Shown: positions 1 through 6,720 of the stretch, one piece after another
Layout: the number at the start of each line of letters is the position of its first letter
Numbering within the stretch: the first letter of the stretch is position 1
Source: JBHEPS01 sp046261635
GTDB lineage: Bacteria > Acidobacteriota > Thermoanaerobaculia > Gp7-AA8
Assembly: GCA_046261635.1 (NCBI GenBank)
Contig: JBHEOL010000104.1
Location: 1 to 16,216 of the forward strand
Direction of reading: 5' to 3'
Length of the DNA stretch: 16,216 nucleotides
Made by a program: the position numbers and the translations under genes
Notes under the pieces: model-generated
Databases searched by the model: none
What the model was told of the DNA's origin: nothing
Seen by the model: the letters and a program-made list of their open reading frames with translations, nothing else

Positions 1-2026
1 CGGGTGCGCCTTCGACGCCGCGGAAGATCCATTTGCCGGGGGAGTTGGTCTCGGGTGAGATGAGGCGGAGGATCGAATCGCGGATGGCGCCCGCGTCGAC
101 CGGCGCTCCGTTGTGAAAGCGGGCCTCCCGGCGGAGATAGAACCTGTAGAGAAGTCCCTGTTCGAGAACGTCCCATCGTTCCGCGATTCCGGGCACGAGC
201 TCGGCCCCCTCGCCGAATTTCACGAGCGTCTCATGCACGGCTCCCTGAATGTAGCCGAGCGCCATGTACTGTGCATCGGCTGGATCGAGTGAAAGGCGGG
301 CAGGGAGGATGGCGGCGGTGGTGATCACGCCTCCCTCCTGGGCGTCCGGAAGGCGGAACCGGCGCAGTTCCTGCGAGAGCAGCGACGACTCGTGGCGCAT
401 GCTGTTCGCCATCTGGTTGAGGTCGGCGACGATGAAGTTGCTTTCCTTCGTGCCGTCCTCGATGGTGGCCATCGACTTGACGATCGCGGCACTTTCGGTT
501 CCCAGCACGGCCGCCGACTCGCTGACCGTGGAGACCGCCGACATGATCGCGTCCATGGCGCGGGAGATCGACCGGCTTCCGGTCTCCTGCTCTTCCATGG
601 CCCGCTTGAGATGCTTGGTGTAGTCGCGGACCACGGCGGCCTGTTCGCCGAGCTTGCGGGAGGTTTCGGACTGCTGCTGGGTCGCCATGGCGGTCTGCTG
701 GACCATCTTGGTGACTTCTTCAATCGCCTCGGTGGCTGCCTGACTGCCTCGGATCTGTTCTTCGGTGGCCTTGGCGATCTCGGAGATCGAGTGCAACGAG
801 CGGTCCGTCAGATCGAGAATGCGATCGAGCTTGTCCTCGGCCCGGGCAGTCAGATCGACTCCCTCGTCCACGCGCGAAGCGCTGATCGCCATCTGGTCGA
901 CCGCCGAGGTGATTCCCTGCTGAACGTTGCGGATGAGCGTCCGGATCTCTTCGGTCGAGGCCGACGTTCGCTCGGAGAGATCGCGAATCTCGTCGGCGAC
1001 GACGGCGAATCCCTTTCCCCGCTCGCCAGCCTGGGCCGCGATGATCGCCGCGTTCAGGGCCAGCAGGTTGGTCTGACCCGCGATCTCGTCGATCACACGA
1101 ACGATCTCGCCAATCTCCTCGGAGCGCGAGCCGAGCTGGCTCAGCGCGTCCATGGCGTGGCGAACCGCGTCCTCGATCTTTCTCATTCCCCCGACGCTGC
1201 CGGTGACGGCTTCGCGGCCTTCGCTGGCCGCGTTGCGAACGTCGCGCGCCAGATCCGAGCTCTGGCGCGCCGAGCGCCCGATCTCGTTGGTCGTGGCGTT
1301 CATCTCCACCATCGAGCTCGCCGTCTCGATCGCGAAGGAGGAGAAACTCTCCGTGTTCGTCGCGACCTGGTTGATCGACGCGATCATCTCCTCGATGGCC
1401 GAAGCCGTCTCCTCGACGAAAGACGAAAGAGTGTCGGCGATCTTCCGCACTTCTTCGATCGAAGCGGACATTTCGAGCACCGAGGTCGACGTCTCCTCGG
1501 CGTTGATCGAGAGCTGTTCCATGCTCCCGCGGACTTCCTGGATCGAGCTGTCGATCTGGGTCACCGACTGGGCGGTGGACGTCGTGGAGTTGATCTGCCG
1601 GTCCGCGCCCCGGGCGAGATCGCGAGCTCGACGTGCAATCTGCTCGCTGACCATGCTCACGTCCGAGCTCAGCTGAGCGAACCGGCTGATGGTCCGCTCG
1701 AGGTTGAGCACCATCCCCCGGATCCCCGCTGCCAGATCGGCCGTCCCGGCGTGACGCTCGATTTCGGCGGCAGAAACCGCGAGATCTCCGGCCGTGATCC
1801 GGTGAAGCAGATCACCCGTCGTGTCCTCTCCGCTGCGCTGTCTGGACTCGAACACAGCCAGAAGCGTCGCGGCCACGCCACCCGCGATGATGGCTGCCAG
1901 AGCGATTCGCCAGAAATCCCCAGCCGTCAGGTCGGTATAGAGCCACACCTGAACGAGAAACAGCCCGGCAAATACCAGAAAGAGGGGAAGGGCGAGGCGG
2001 AAACGAATTGCCTGCTGTCCGTTCAT
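1..2026 (-). CDS. Methyl-accepting chemotaxis protein fused to a family-5 solute-binding domain (3' end outside window)
   Basis: The frame is open from ATG (complement of 2024-2026) to the window edge: 675 codons, incomplete. Residues ~9-30 and ~40-59 are membrane helices joined by a loop of about ten residues, so there is no real periplasmic sensor. A HAMP-like linker follows, then a long helical methyl-accepting signalling domain (~120-555). Its hairpin tip is unmistakable (GQTNLLALNAAIIAAQAGE, ~318-335, then GKGFAVVADEIRDLSERT). From ~568 the sequence changes to the start of an SBP_bac_5 domain: HETLVKFGEGAELVPGIAERW, then YRFYLRREARFHNGAPVDAGAI (~628-648). Known: the signalling domain drives CheA/CheW, and SBP_bac_5 domains bind oligopeptides and other solutes outside the cytoplasm. 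Inferred: both termini are cytoplasmic, so the binding domain would be a cytoplasmic sensor, as in SgrR. No clear Shine-Dalgarno precedes the start. The tip has Gln where many receptors have Arg (AAQAGE for AARAGE). Confidence 0.9.
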   Translation of the reverse strand, partial: MNGQQAIRFRLALPLFLVFAGLFLVQVWLYTDLTAGDFWRIALAAIIAGGVAATLLAVFESRQRSGEDTTGDLLHRITAGDLAVSAAEIERHAGTADLAAGIRGMVLNLERTISRFAQLSSDVSMVSEQIARRARDLARGADRQINSTTSTAQSVTQIDSSIQEVRGSMEQLSINAEETSTSVLEMSASIEEVRKIADTLSSFVEETASAIEEMIASINQVATNTESFSSFAIETASSMVEMNATTNEIGRSARQSSDLARDVRNAASEGREAVTGSVGGMRKIEDAVRHAMDALSQLGSRSEEIGEIVRVIDEIAGQTNLLALNAAIIAAQAGERGKGFAVVADEIRDLSERTSASTEEIRTLIRNVQQGITSAVDQMAISASRVDEGVDLTARAEDKLDRILDLTDRSLHSISEIAKATEEQIRGSQAATEAIEEVTKMVQQTAMATQQQSETSRKLGEQAAVVRDYTKHLKRAMEEQETGSRSISRAMDAIMSAVSTVSESAAVLGTESAAIVKSMATIEDGTKESNFIVADLNQMANSMRHESSLLSQELRRFRLPDAQEGGVITTAAILPARLSLDPADAQYMALGYIQGAVHETLVKFGEGAELVPGIAERWDVLEQGLLYRFYLRREARFHNGAPVDAGAIRDSILRLISPETNSPGKWIFRGVEGAP

Positions 2027-2110
2027 AGACGCTCGAGTCGTGGGGTCTTAGTCCTGCTGGGTCTGGATGCTACCATAATCGATCAGCATCGCTTCCGGAC
2101 ATGGCCTCCA
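2027..2110. promoter_or_regulatory. Divergent intergenic promoter region between the chemoreceptor and polyprenyl synthase
   Basis: This 84-bp gap must carry the start signals of both divergent genes. On the plus strand, TGC-TACCAT at 2068-2076 resembles an extended -10, and the overlapping CATAAT at 2074-2079 matches the -10 consensus at five of six positions. It would give a short leader before the TTG at 2111. On the minus strand, GATTAT (2080-2075) is a weaker -10 candidate for the chemoreceptor. No good -35 box is visible for either. The assignment is tentative. Confidence 0.35.
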
Positions 2111-2986
2111 TTGAGTGACTACTTCTCGCAGCGCAGAATCCTGGTCGACGGGCGCCTCGAGGCTCTCGCCTCGGGCGCAGCGCTTCCCGACCCGCTTCGC
2201 GATCCCGTGCGGGTGGCCCTCCGCTCGCCCGGCAAGCGCGTCCGCGCGATCCTGACCCTCGCCGCAGGCGAGGCGTTCGGATCGCCACCGGAGCCGCTTC
2301 TCGACGCCGCCTGCGGCTTCGAGATGATCCACACGAGCTCTCTGATCCTCGACGACCTGCCGGCCATGGACGACGCCGAGCTGCGGCGAGGCGAGCTGAC
2401 CCTTCATCGGCGGTTCGGTGAGGACATCGCAATCCTGACCGCCGTGGCGCTGCTCAATCACGGCTACGGTCAGATCATGGCGAGCCATCAAGGGATGAAG
2501 CCGCGGCGATGGCCGCTCGAGATGGTGTTGCAGAGAGTGGTCGAGGCGGTCGGATGGGACGGCAGTGTGGGGGGGGAGGCCGTCGACCTCCATTCGGGAG
2601 CGGCGCCACTCGATTTCCCGACGCTCGAGTACATTCACTCGCGGAAAACCGGCGCGCTGTTCGTCGCGGCGGCCGCGACGGGTGCCATGCTCGCGAACGC
2701 ACCCGAGCCGGCCGAGCGGGCGATCGAAGCGTACGCGAAGAACCTCGGACTCGCCTTTCAGATTACCGACGACATCCTCGACGTAACGGCGACGCGCGAG
2801 CAGCTCGGGAAAGACGTGGGGAAGGACGAGGCGAGGCTGACCTTCGTCAAGCTTGCGGGACTCGAGGGAGCTCGGGAGCTGAATGCGGAGCTGATCGAGA
2901 CTTCGCTGGCGGCGATCGGCGGGCTGGGACCGCAGGCCGGGCCGTTGCGCGAGCTCGCCTTCATGCTCCGTGACCGGACGCGGTGA
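2111..2986 (+). CDS. Type II polyprenyl diphosphate synthase (GGPP or FPP synthase)
   Basis: The 291-residue product condenses isopentenyl diphosphate with an allylic diphosphate to make the C15/C20 precursor of quinones, carotenoids or undecaprenyl phosphate. Visible motifs are GKRVR (41-45, IPP binding), the first Asp-rich motif DDLPAMDD (81-88) with the two-residue insertion of type II enzymes, RRG (92-94), HSRKTGALF (176-184) and the second Asp-rich motif DDILD (220-224). The residue five places before the first Asp-rich motif is Ser rather than the Tyr of E. coli IspA, which by the known chain-length rule favours a longer product such as GGPP. TTG at 2111 is chosen because homologues begin at this point (SDYFSQRRILVDGRLEAL); no strong ribosome site supports it. 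The open frame extends much further upstream, but that part is antisense to the chemoreceptor. The gene lies convergent to the orphan riboswitch. Confidence 0.9.
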   Translation: MSDYFSQRRILVDGRLEALASGAALPDPLRDPVRVALRSPGKRVRAILTLAAGEAFGSPPEPLLDAACGFEMIHTSSLILDDLPAMDDAELRRGELTLHRRFGEDIAILTAVALLNHGYGQIMASHQGMKPRRWPLEMVLQRVVEAVGWDGSVGGEAVDLHSGAAPLDFPTLEYIHSRKTGALFVAAAATGAMLANAPEPAERAIEAYAKNLGLAFQITDDILDVTATREQLGKDVGKDEARLTFVKLAGLEGARELNAELIETSLAAIGGLGPQAGPLRELAFMLRDRTR

Positions 2987-2991
2987 GGGGG

Positions 2992-3024
2992 AAAAAGGAA
3001 CGCCGCGAATCGCTTCGCGGCGTT
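2992..3024 (-). terminator. Intrinsic terminator, possibly the riboswitch expression platform
   Basis: An 11-bp perfect stem (2999-3009 with 3014-3024) encloses a 4-nt loop. On the minus strand it is followed after two bases by five T residues (2996-2992), the classic intrinsic terminator form, lying just past the riboswitch. On the plus strand it is followed by TTTC, so it may also end the polyprenyl synthase transcript (bidirectional). Confidence 0.75.
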
Positions 3025-3038
3025 TCGGCCTGCCTTCC

Positions 3039-3171
3039 TGTCGCCTGCGAGGTTAGCTGTCGGGTTCGGGCGGGAAGCCCGTCCGGCTCTCACCGGATTC
3101 ACCCCGGACGGGGGCAAGCCGTCTCGCTCTGCTGGGTCCCCCGCTCCCCGGCGCCGGGGATTAGGCTGACA
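3039..3171 (-). ncRNA. Cyclic di-AMP (ydaO-yuaA type) riboswitch, with no downstream gene
   Basis: Read on the minus strand, the conserved blocks of the ydaO-yuaA class appear in order. They are CCTAATCC after the P1 5' strand, a short GC hairpin, GAGCGGGGGACCCA (3146-3133), GGGGTGAATCC (3105-3095), GGGCTTCCCGCCCGAACCCG, and finally GACAGCTAACCTCG (3061-3048) followed by CAGGCGACA. The P1 helix forms between TGTCAGCC (3171-3164) and GGCGACA (3045-3039) with one bulged A. Known: this class binds cyclic di-AMP and usually switches off genes for cell-wall remodelling or for osmolyte and ion transport. Here a terminator follows (2999-3024), and beyond it on this strand lies only sequence antisense to the polyprenyl synthase. 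The family call is strong. What it controls is not visible. Confidence 0.9.
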
Positions 3172-3212
3172 AACCGTCATCGAAGGAGCGACCTTCCCAC
3201 GACGACAGGTTC

Positions 3213-3241
3213 ATCATCGGACCGGCCGGGGGAGAAGTCAA
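3213..3241 (-). promoter_or_regulatory. Putative sigma70 promoter of the riboswitch RNA
   Basis: On the minus strand TTGACT (3241-3236) is followed by a 17-bp spacer and GATGAT (3218-3213). The predicted start near 3206 lies about 35 nt before the riboswitch P1 helix and downstream of the tRNA-Phe gene. The riboswitch therefore probably has its own transcript of roughly 210 nt, ending at the terminator. The -10 matches consensus at four of six positions. Confidence 0.5.
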
Positions 3242-3255
3242 CGCGGAAGGAAGGG

Positions 3256-3331
<76 letters not shown>

Positions 3332-3365
3332 TTGCGCTGCGGGACTGCCGATCGAGGCGCGCGGC

Positions 3366-3394
3366 ACGATAGCCGAGCATGGCGTCCCTGTCAA
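3366..3394 (-). promoter_or_regulatory. sigma70 promoter of tRNA-Phe
   Basis: On the minus strand a perfect TTGACA (3394-3389) is followed by a 17-bp spacer and TATCGT (3371-3366). The expected start is about 28 nt before the mature 5' end of the tRNA. Confidence 0.7.
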
Positions 3395-3449
3395 CGGCAA
3401 CGAGTAACCTGAGCGCCGGAGAAAATAATCCTCGGAACCTTTTCGCCAC

Positions 3450-3558
3450 AGTGGCGGAGGCTTCAGCCTCCGTCCCCTGCTTCCCACGAAGCGGGACCTT
3501 CCCGGAAGGAGGGATTTCGCTCCGTGGGGAGGAGTCGGAGGTTGAAGCCTCCGCCACT
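3450..3558. repeat. 109-bp inverted-repeat element (REP/MITE-like) upstream of rnc
   Basis: Two 23-bp terminal arms (3450-3472 and 3536-3558) are inverted copies with a single mismatch. The left arm is itself palindromic (GGAGGCT-TC-AGCCTCC). The inner segments (about 3473-3488 and 3522-3535) are also partly complementary, and the centre holds CCTTCCCGGAAGG. As RNA this would fold into one long branched hairpin. There is no coding potential and no evident target duplication. Such nested palindromes are typical of dispersed non-autonomous repeats, but copy number cannot be judged from one window. Confidence 0.8.
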
Positions 3559-3593
3559 TGCCGAAGTGAGGCACTTCTTCATCCCGTTCTCGC

Positions 3594-3599
3594 TATACT
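3594..3599 (+). promoter_or_regulatory. Putative -10 box of the rnc operon
   Basis: TATACT matches the -10 consensus at five of six positions and lies only 7 nt before the proposed TTG start of rnc. If used, the transcript would begin at or next to the start codon, giving a leaderless mRNA. No convincing -35 box is seen. Confidence 0.4.
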
Positions 3600-3606
3600 T
3601 TCCCTG

Positions 3607-4329
3607 TTGACCATCAGAGACTCCGAGTTCGACGGCTTCGAGGGGCGGCTTGCTTACCGCTTCCGCAATCGTGACCTGCTTCGCCGGGCACTGACCCACA
3701 AGTCCTTTTCTCACGAGGCGAAGAACCGGGCCCACCCCGACAACGAGACGTTCGAGTTCCTCGGCGATTCCGTCCTCGGGTTCCTGATCGGCGACATCCT
3801 CTTCCGCCGCTTCCCCACTCTGAACGAGGGAGCGCTGTCGAAGATGAAGGCCTACCTCGTGAGCGCCACGAGCCTGGCTCGCAAGGCTCGCGGGCTCGGG
3901 ATGGGAGAAGCCCTCTTCCTCGGCGTCGGCGAAGAGAAGTCCGGCGGGCGAAACAAGGACTCGCTCCTGGCGAACTTGTTTGAAGCCGTCATCGCAGCCA
4001 TCTATCTCGACGGCGGGATCGATCCGACTCGCGAGCTCATCGAGCTCGCTTTCGCGAGCGACCTGCGCGATCTCAACGAGAACGACCTGCTGTTCCACGA
4101 CTACAAGACGGCACTGCAGGAAGTCGTGCAGGCGATGGGGCTGCCGCTGCCGGAATATTCGGTCGTCGACGAGCTCGGGCCCGACCATGACAAGCGGTTC
4201 GTGATCGAGGTCGATCTCCCCAACCGAGTCACCGCGAGGGGGGAGGGCTCCTCGAAGAAGGAAGCTCAGCAACAGGCTGCCCGCGAGGCGCTCCGGCTGT
4301 TTCCCCAGGGTAGTAACGGAGGCGAATGA
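3607..4329 (+). CDS. rnc: Ribonuclease III
   Basis: This 240-residue protein is a dsRNA-specific endonuclease acting in rRNA processing and RNA turnover. The family signature ETFEFLGDSVLGF (47-59) supplies the metal-binding Glu50 and Asp54. The second motif LLANLFEAVIAAIYLDGG (120-137) carries the essential Glu126. The position matching E. coli Asp114 is Asn (123), which I believe occurs in other bacterial enzymes. A dsRNA-binding domain covers about 166-234 and ends with the SKKEAQQQAAREAL helix. TTG at 3607 is chosen because the homologous N terminus (FEGRLAYRFRNRDLLRRALTH) starts just after it. The open frame upstream only runs through the inverted repeat. Its stop overlaps the envC start in ATGA (4326-4329), and GGAGG at 4318-4322 serves the next gene. 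Confidence 0.95.
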   Translation: MTIRDSEFDGFEGRLAYRFRNRDLLRRALTHKSFSHEAKNRAHPDNETFEFLGDSVLGFLIGDILFRRFPTLNEGALSKMKAYLVSATSLARKARGLGMGEALFLGVGEEKSGGRNKDSLLANLFEAVIAAIYLDGGIDPTRELIELAFASDLRDLNENDLLFHDYKTALQEVVQAMGLPLPEYSVVDELGPDHDKRFVIEVDLPNRVTARGEGSSKKEAQQQAAREALRLFPQGSNGGE

Positions 4330-5522
4330 CCGGGAGGCTCCGCGGAGGCGGCGAGGGAGGGGAGGAGGGCGCCATTCGGAAAAGGCTACGACAGCTCGCT
4401 TCGTTCTTCCTTCTCATCACGCTCGTCGTGCCCGCGGGAGGTCCGTTCGCCCAGCAGCGCGACCACGAGGCCGAAATCGATCGGCTCCGCGGCGAGATCC
4501 GGCAATTGAAAGGCCGTCTCGGAGCCGTCCAGTCGCGTGCGAAATCGACGGAGAACGACCTGAGGGCGGTGGAGCTCGAGCTCGCCATCGCATTACGCGA
4601 GCTCGAGACGATTCGAGAGACCGAGTCGAGACTCATCGGACAGCGCGCCGCGATCGTGCAGCGGGTTTTCTCCCTGCAGTCCAGCATCGACCGCCATCGC
4701 CGGTATCTCGTCGACCGTCTGGCCGTGCTCTATCGCATGGGGAGGATGCCTTACGTGCGCATGCTTCTGGCGATGGAGCCGGACCAGGACCCTCTCGAAG
4801 CGGCGAGGCTTCTGGCATACCTGGTCGGCCGTGACGCCCGCGCGGTCTCATCATTCCAGGCGGACCAGGAGAGACTCGTCCTCGAGGAGTCCCGGCTGGC
4901 CGAGAAGGAGAGGGAGATCGCGGGAGTCCGTGAGCTGGCAGACGAGCGAAGACGTCTCGCCGCGAAGCAGCAGAGGGAGAAGGAACGGCTTCTCGCCGAG
5001 CTGAGAAGAGAGGCGGCGCGCTCGGCCGCGAGCCTGGCGGAGTTGGAGGAAAAAGCCCGGAGGCTCGAGCGGCTCTTCGGTCTGCTCTACGAACAGAACC
5101 CCGTGGCGTCCGGGATGGCGCGCATCGGTGAGTTCAAGGGGGCGCTCGACTGGCCGGTCCCCGGGAAAGTGATCGAGGAGTTCGGCCGCCAGCGGTCGAC
5201 GGACTACGGTACGTTCGTCGACAACAACGGGGTCAGGATCGAGGCGAGCCCCGGCACGCCGGTGCGGGCCGTGTTCCAGGGAACAGTTCTATACGCCCAA
5301 TGGTTCAAGGGTTATGGAAATCTGATCATTCTCGACCACGGAGAGCGCGTGTTCTCGTTGTATGGAAACACGCGCGGGACGACGCTTTCCACGGGCGAGA
5401 GGGTTGCAGCCGGACAGACCATCGCATTCGTCGCCGAGGGCGAGGAAGGCGAAGCCGGTGCGCTGTACTTCGAAATACGCGAGGACAACAGGCCGGCGGA
5501 CCCGCAGGGGTGGCTCCGGTAG
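4326..5522 (+). CDS. envC: EnvC-like murein hydrolase activator with degenerate LytM (M23) domain
   Basis: The 398-residue protein is exported, with a basic N region and a hydrophobic segment at ~24-37 and likely cleavage after PFA (42). Long coiled coils follow (~45-140 and ~180-260), and a C-terminal LytM/M23 fold covers ~275-397. The zinc ligands of active M23 enzymes are lost: the HxxxD site reads NNGVRIEA and the HxH site reads ALYFEI, although YGNLIILDHG is kept. This is the pattern of EnvC, which activates periplasmic amidases during septum splitting rather than cutting peptidoglycan itself. The start at 4326 is supported by GGAGG at 4318-4322 and by the ATGA overlap with rnc. The gene is followed after 13 nt by ctpA. 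The architecture is clear; the amidase partner is not in the window. Confidence 0.88.
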   Translation: MTGRLRGGGEGGEEGAIRKRLRQLASFFLLITLVVPAGGPFAQQRDHEAEIDRLRGEIRQLKGRLGAVQSRAKSTENDLRAVELELAIALRELETIRETESRLIGQRAAIVQRVFSLQSSIDRHRRYLVDRLAVLYRMGRMPYVRMLLAMEPDQDPLEAARLLAYLVGRDARAVSSFQADQERLVLEESRLAEKEREIAGVRELADERRRLAAKQQREKERLLAELRREAARSAASLAELEEKARRLERLFGLLYEQNPVASGMARIGEFKGALDWPVPGKVIEEFGRQRSTDYGTFVDNNGVRIEASPGTPVRAVFQGTVLYAQWFKGYGNLIILDHGERVFSLYGNTRGTTLSTGERVAAGQTIAFVAEGEEGEAGALYFEIREDNRPADPQGWLR

Positions 5523-5535
5523 CCAGGACGGTGAC

Positions 5536-6720
5536 ATGAACGGAAAGAAACTCGGATTTCTCGTCGTCTCGATCGCGCTGATGGTGTCGCTGCTCGCCGG
5601 TGGGCTCTTCGGTCAGTCGGCTTCCCAGGACAACATCTATCGCTATCTGAGCATCTTCACCGAAGTGTTTTCGCTCGTACGCAGCAACTACGTCGAGCCG
5701 GTCGAGGAGGAGAAGCTCATCGCGGGCGCATTCGACGGGCTCACCAGCGCCATCGACGAGTTCAGCTATTACGTTCCGCCCGCCAGCATGTCCGGCTACC
5801 GCGACTACGCCCAGCCTGAGACCACCGGCGTGGGGCTGGTCGTGAGCCGGCGATTCGGATACGGCTATGTGATCGCTCCTCTCGAGGGTTCACCGGCCGA
5901 GAAGGCGGGAATCGAAGCGGGGGACTTCATCGAGTTGATCGACGGCCGCCCGACCCAGGAGATGGCTCTCTGGGAAATCCGTTCGGCGCTTCACGGCGAA
6001 CCGGGCTCGAAGGTCGAGATCTCGGTGCTTCGCGGATCGATGAGCAAGCGAGAAGAGATGTCACTCGAGCGGAACCGCTTCGAGATCCCGCCACCGAGCC
6101 TCGAGGTGGTCGAGGGGATCGGCGTGGTCCGCATTCCGTTCTTCACGGCCGAAACTCCGGGGCAACTCCGCGCGGTGCTCGGCCAGGCTTCGAGCCAGGG
6201 TGTCGACAAGCTGATCGTCGACGTTCGCGGTAACGCCGATGGATCGGTGCCCGCCGCCATCGAAGCGGCCGACCTCTTCCTCAAAGAGGGGACGATCGCG
6301 ACCCTGACAGGGAGGCGCGCCGAGAAACGCGAATGGACGGCGGATCCCGCCGCCGTCTGGGAAGGGGAGCTCCTGGTCCTGGCCGACACGAGCTCGAGCT
6401 CGGGAGCCGAGGTCTTTGCGGCGGCACTTTCGGGGAACGAGCGCGGCCGGGTGGTCGGCACCCGCACCTTTGGCAAGGCGATCGAGCAGAAGTTCGTGAG
6501 CCTGCCGAGCGGCGGCGGTCTTCTGGTCACCGTCGGCAGTTATGCGACGCCGGACGAGCAGCCGCTCCGGGGTGAGGGTCTTCGCCCCGACGTCCAGGTC
6601 GATCAGACGCCTCTGCTGATCCGAAGCGAAGGTGAGCGAGAGCGCGAGTTGCCCGATCTGATTCTCGAGAAGGCACTTTCGCTCATGACCGCCTCCGCCA
6701 CGGAGAAAAGGGCTGCGTGA
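5536..6720 (+). CDS. ctpA: C-terminal processing peptidase (S41, CtpA/Prc type)
   Basis: The 394-residue exported serine protease has a signal/anchor segment (~6-25, MNGKKLGFLVVSIALMVSLL), a PDZ domain (~95-180, with GVGLVV and GSPAEKAGIEAGDFI) and an S41 catalytic core. The Ser/Lys pair is intact: Ser289 in DTSSSSGAEVFAAAL, Lys314 in TFGKAIEQ exactly 25 residues later, and Gln318. This spacing matches Bacillus CtpA. The family trims C termini of periplasmic or membrane proteins, often peptidoglycan enzymes. ATG at 5536 directly precedes the signal peptide, with AGGACGG just upstream. The stop overlaps the next gene's GTG in GTGA (6717-6720). Its place between envC and the deacetylase matches a gene order I recall from other diderms. 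Confidence 0.93.
   Translation: MNGKKLGFLVVSIALMVSLLAGGLFGQSASQDNIYRYLSIFTEVFSLVRSNYVEPVEEEKLIAGAFDGLTSAIDEFSYYVPPASMSGYRDYAQPETTGVGLVVSRRFGYGYVIAPLEGSPAEKAGIEAGDFIELIDGRPTQEMALWEIRSALHGEPGSKVEISVLRGSMSKREEMSLERNRFEIPPPSLEVVEGIGVVRIPFFTAETPGQLRAVLGQASSQGVDKLIVDVRGNADGSVPAAIEAADLFLKEGTIATLTGRRAEKREWTADPAAVWEGELLVLADTSSSSGAEVFAAALSGNERGRVVGTRTFGKAIEQKFVSLPSGGGLLVTVGSYATPDEQPLRGEGLRPDVQVDQTPLLIRSEGERERELPDLILEKALSLMTASATEKRAA

Noticed and set aside
392..2110. Plus-strand open frame running continuously into the polyprenyl synthase (864 codons in all)
   Set aside because: This part is antisense to the chemoreceptor, has low-complexity His/Arg/Asp-rich translation and matches no family. The synthase homology begins only near 2111.
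2758..3180. Minus-strand open frame across the riboswitch and the synthase 3' end (and a shorter start at 2964 with GGAG upstream)
   Set aside because: Its first part is the aptamer and terminator, and the rest is the antisense of the conserved synthase codons. The translation is Ser/Pro-rich with no domain. It was considered as the riboswitch target and not accepted.
3379..3606. Upstream extension of rnc to an ATG at 3379
   Set aside because: The added residues are translation of the inverted-repeat element, and RNase III homology starts just after the TTG at 3607.
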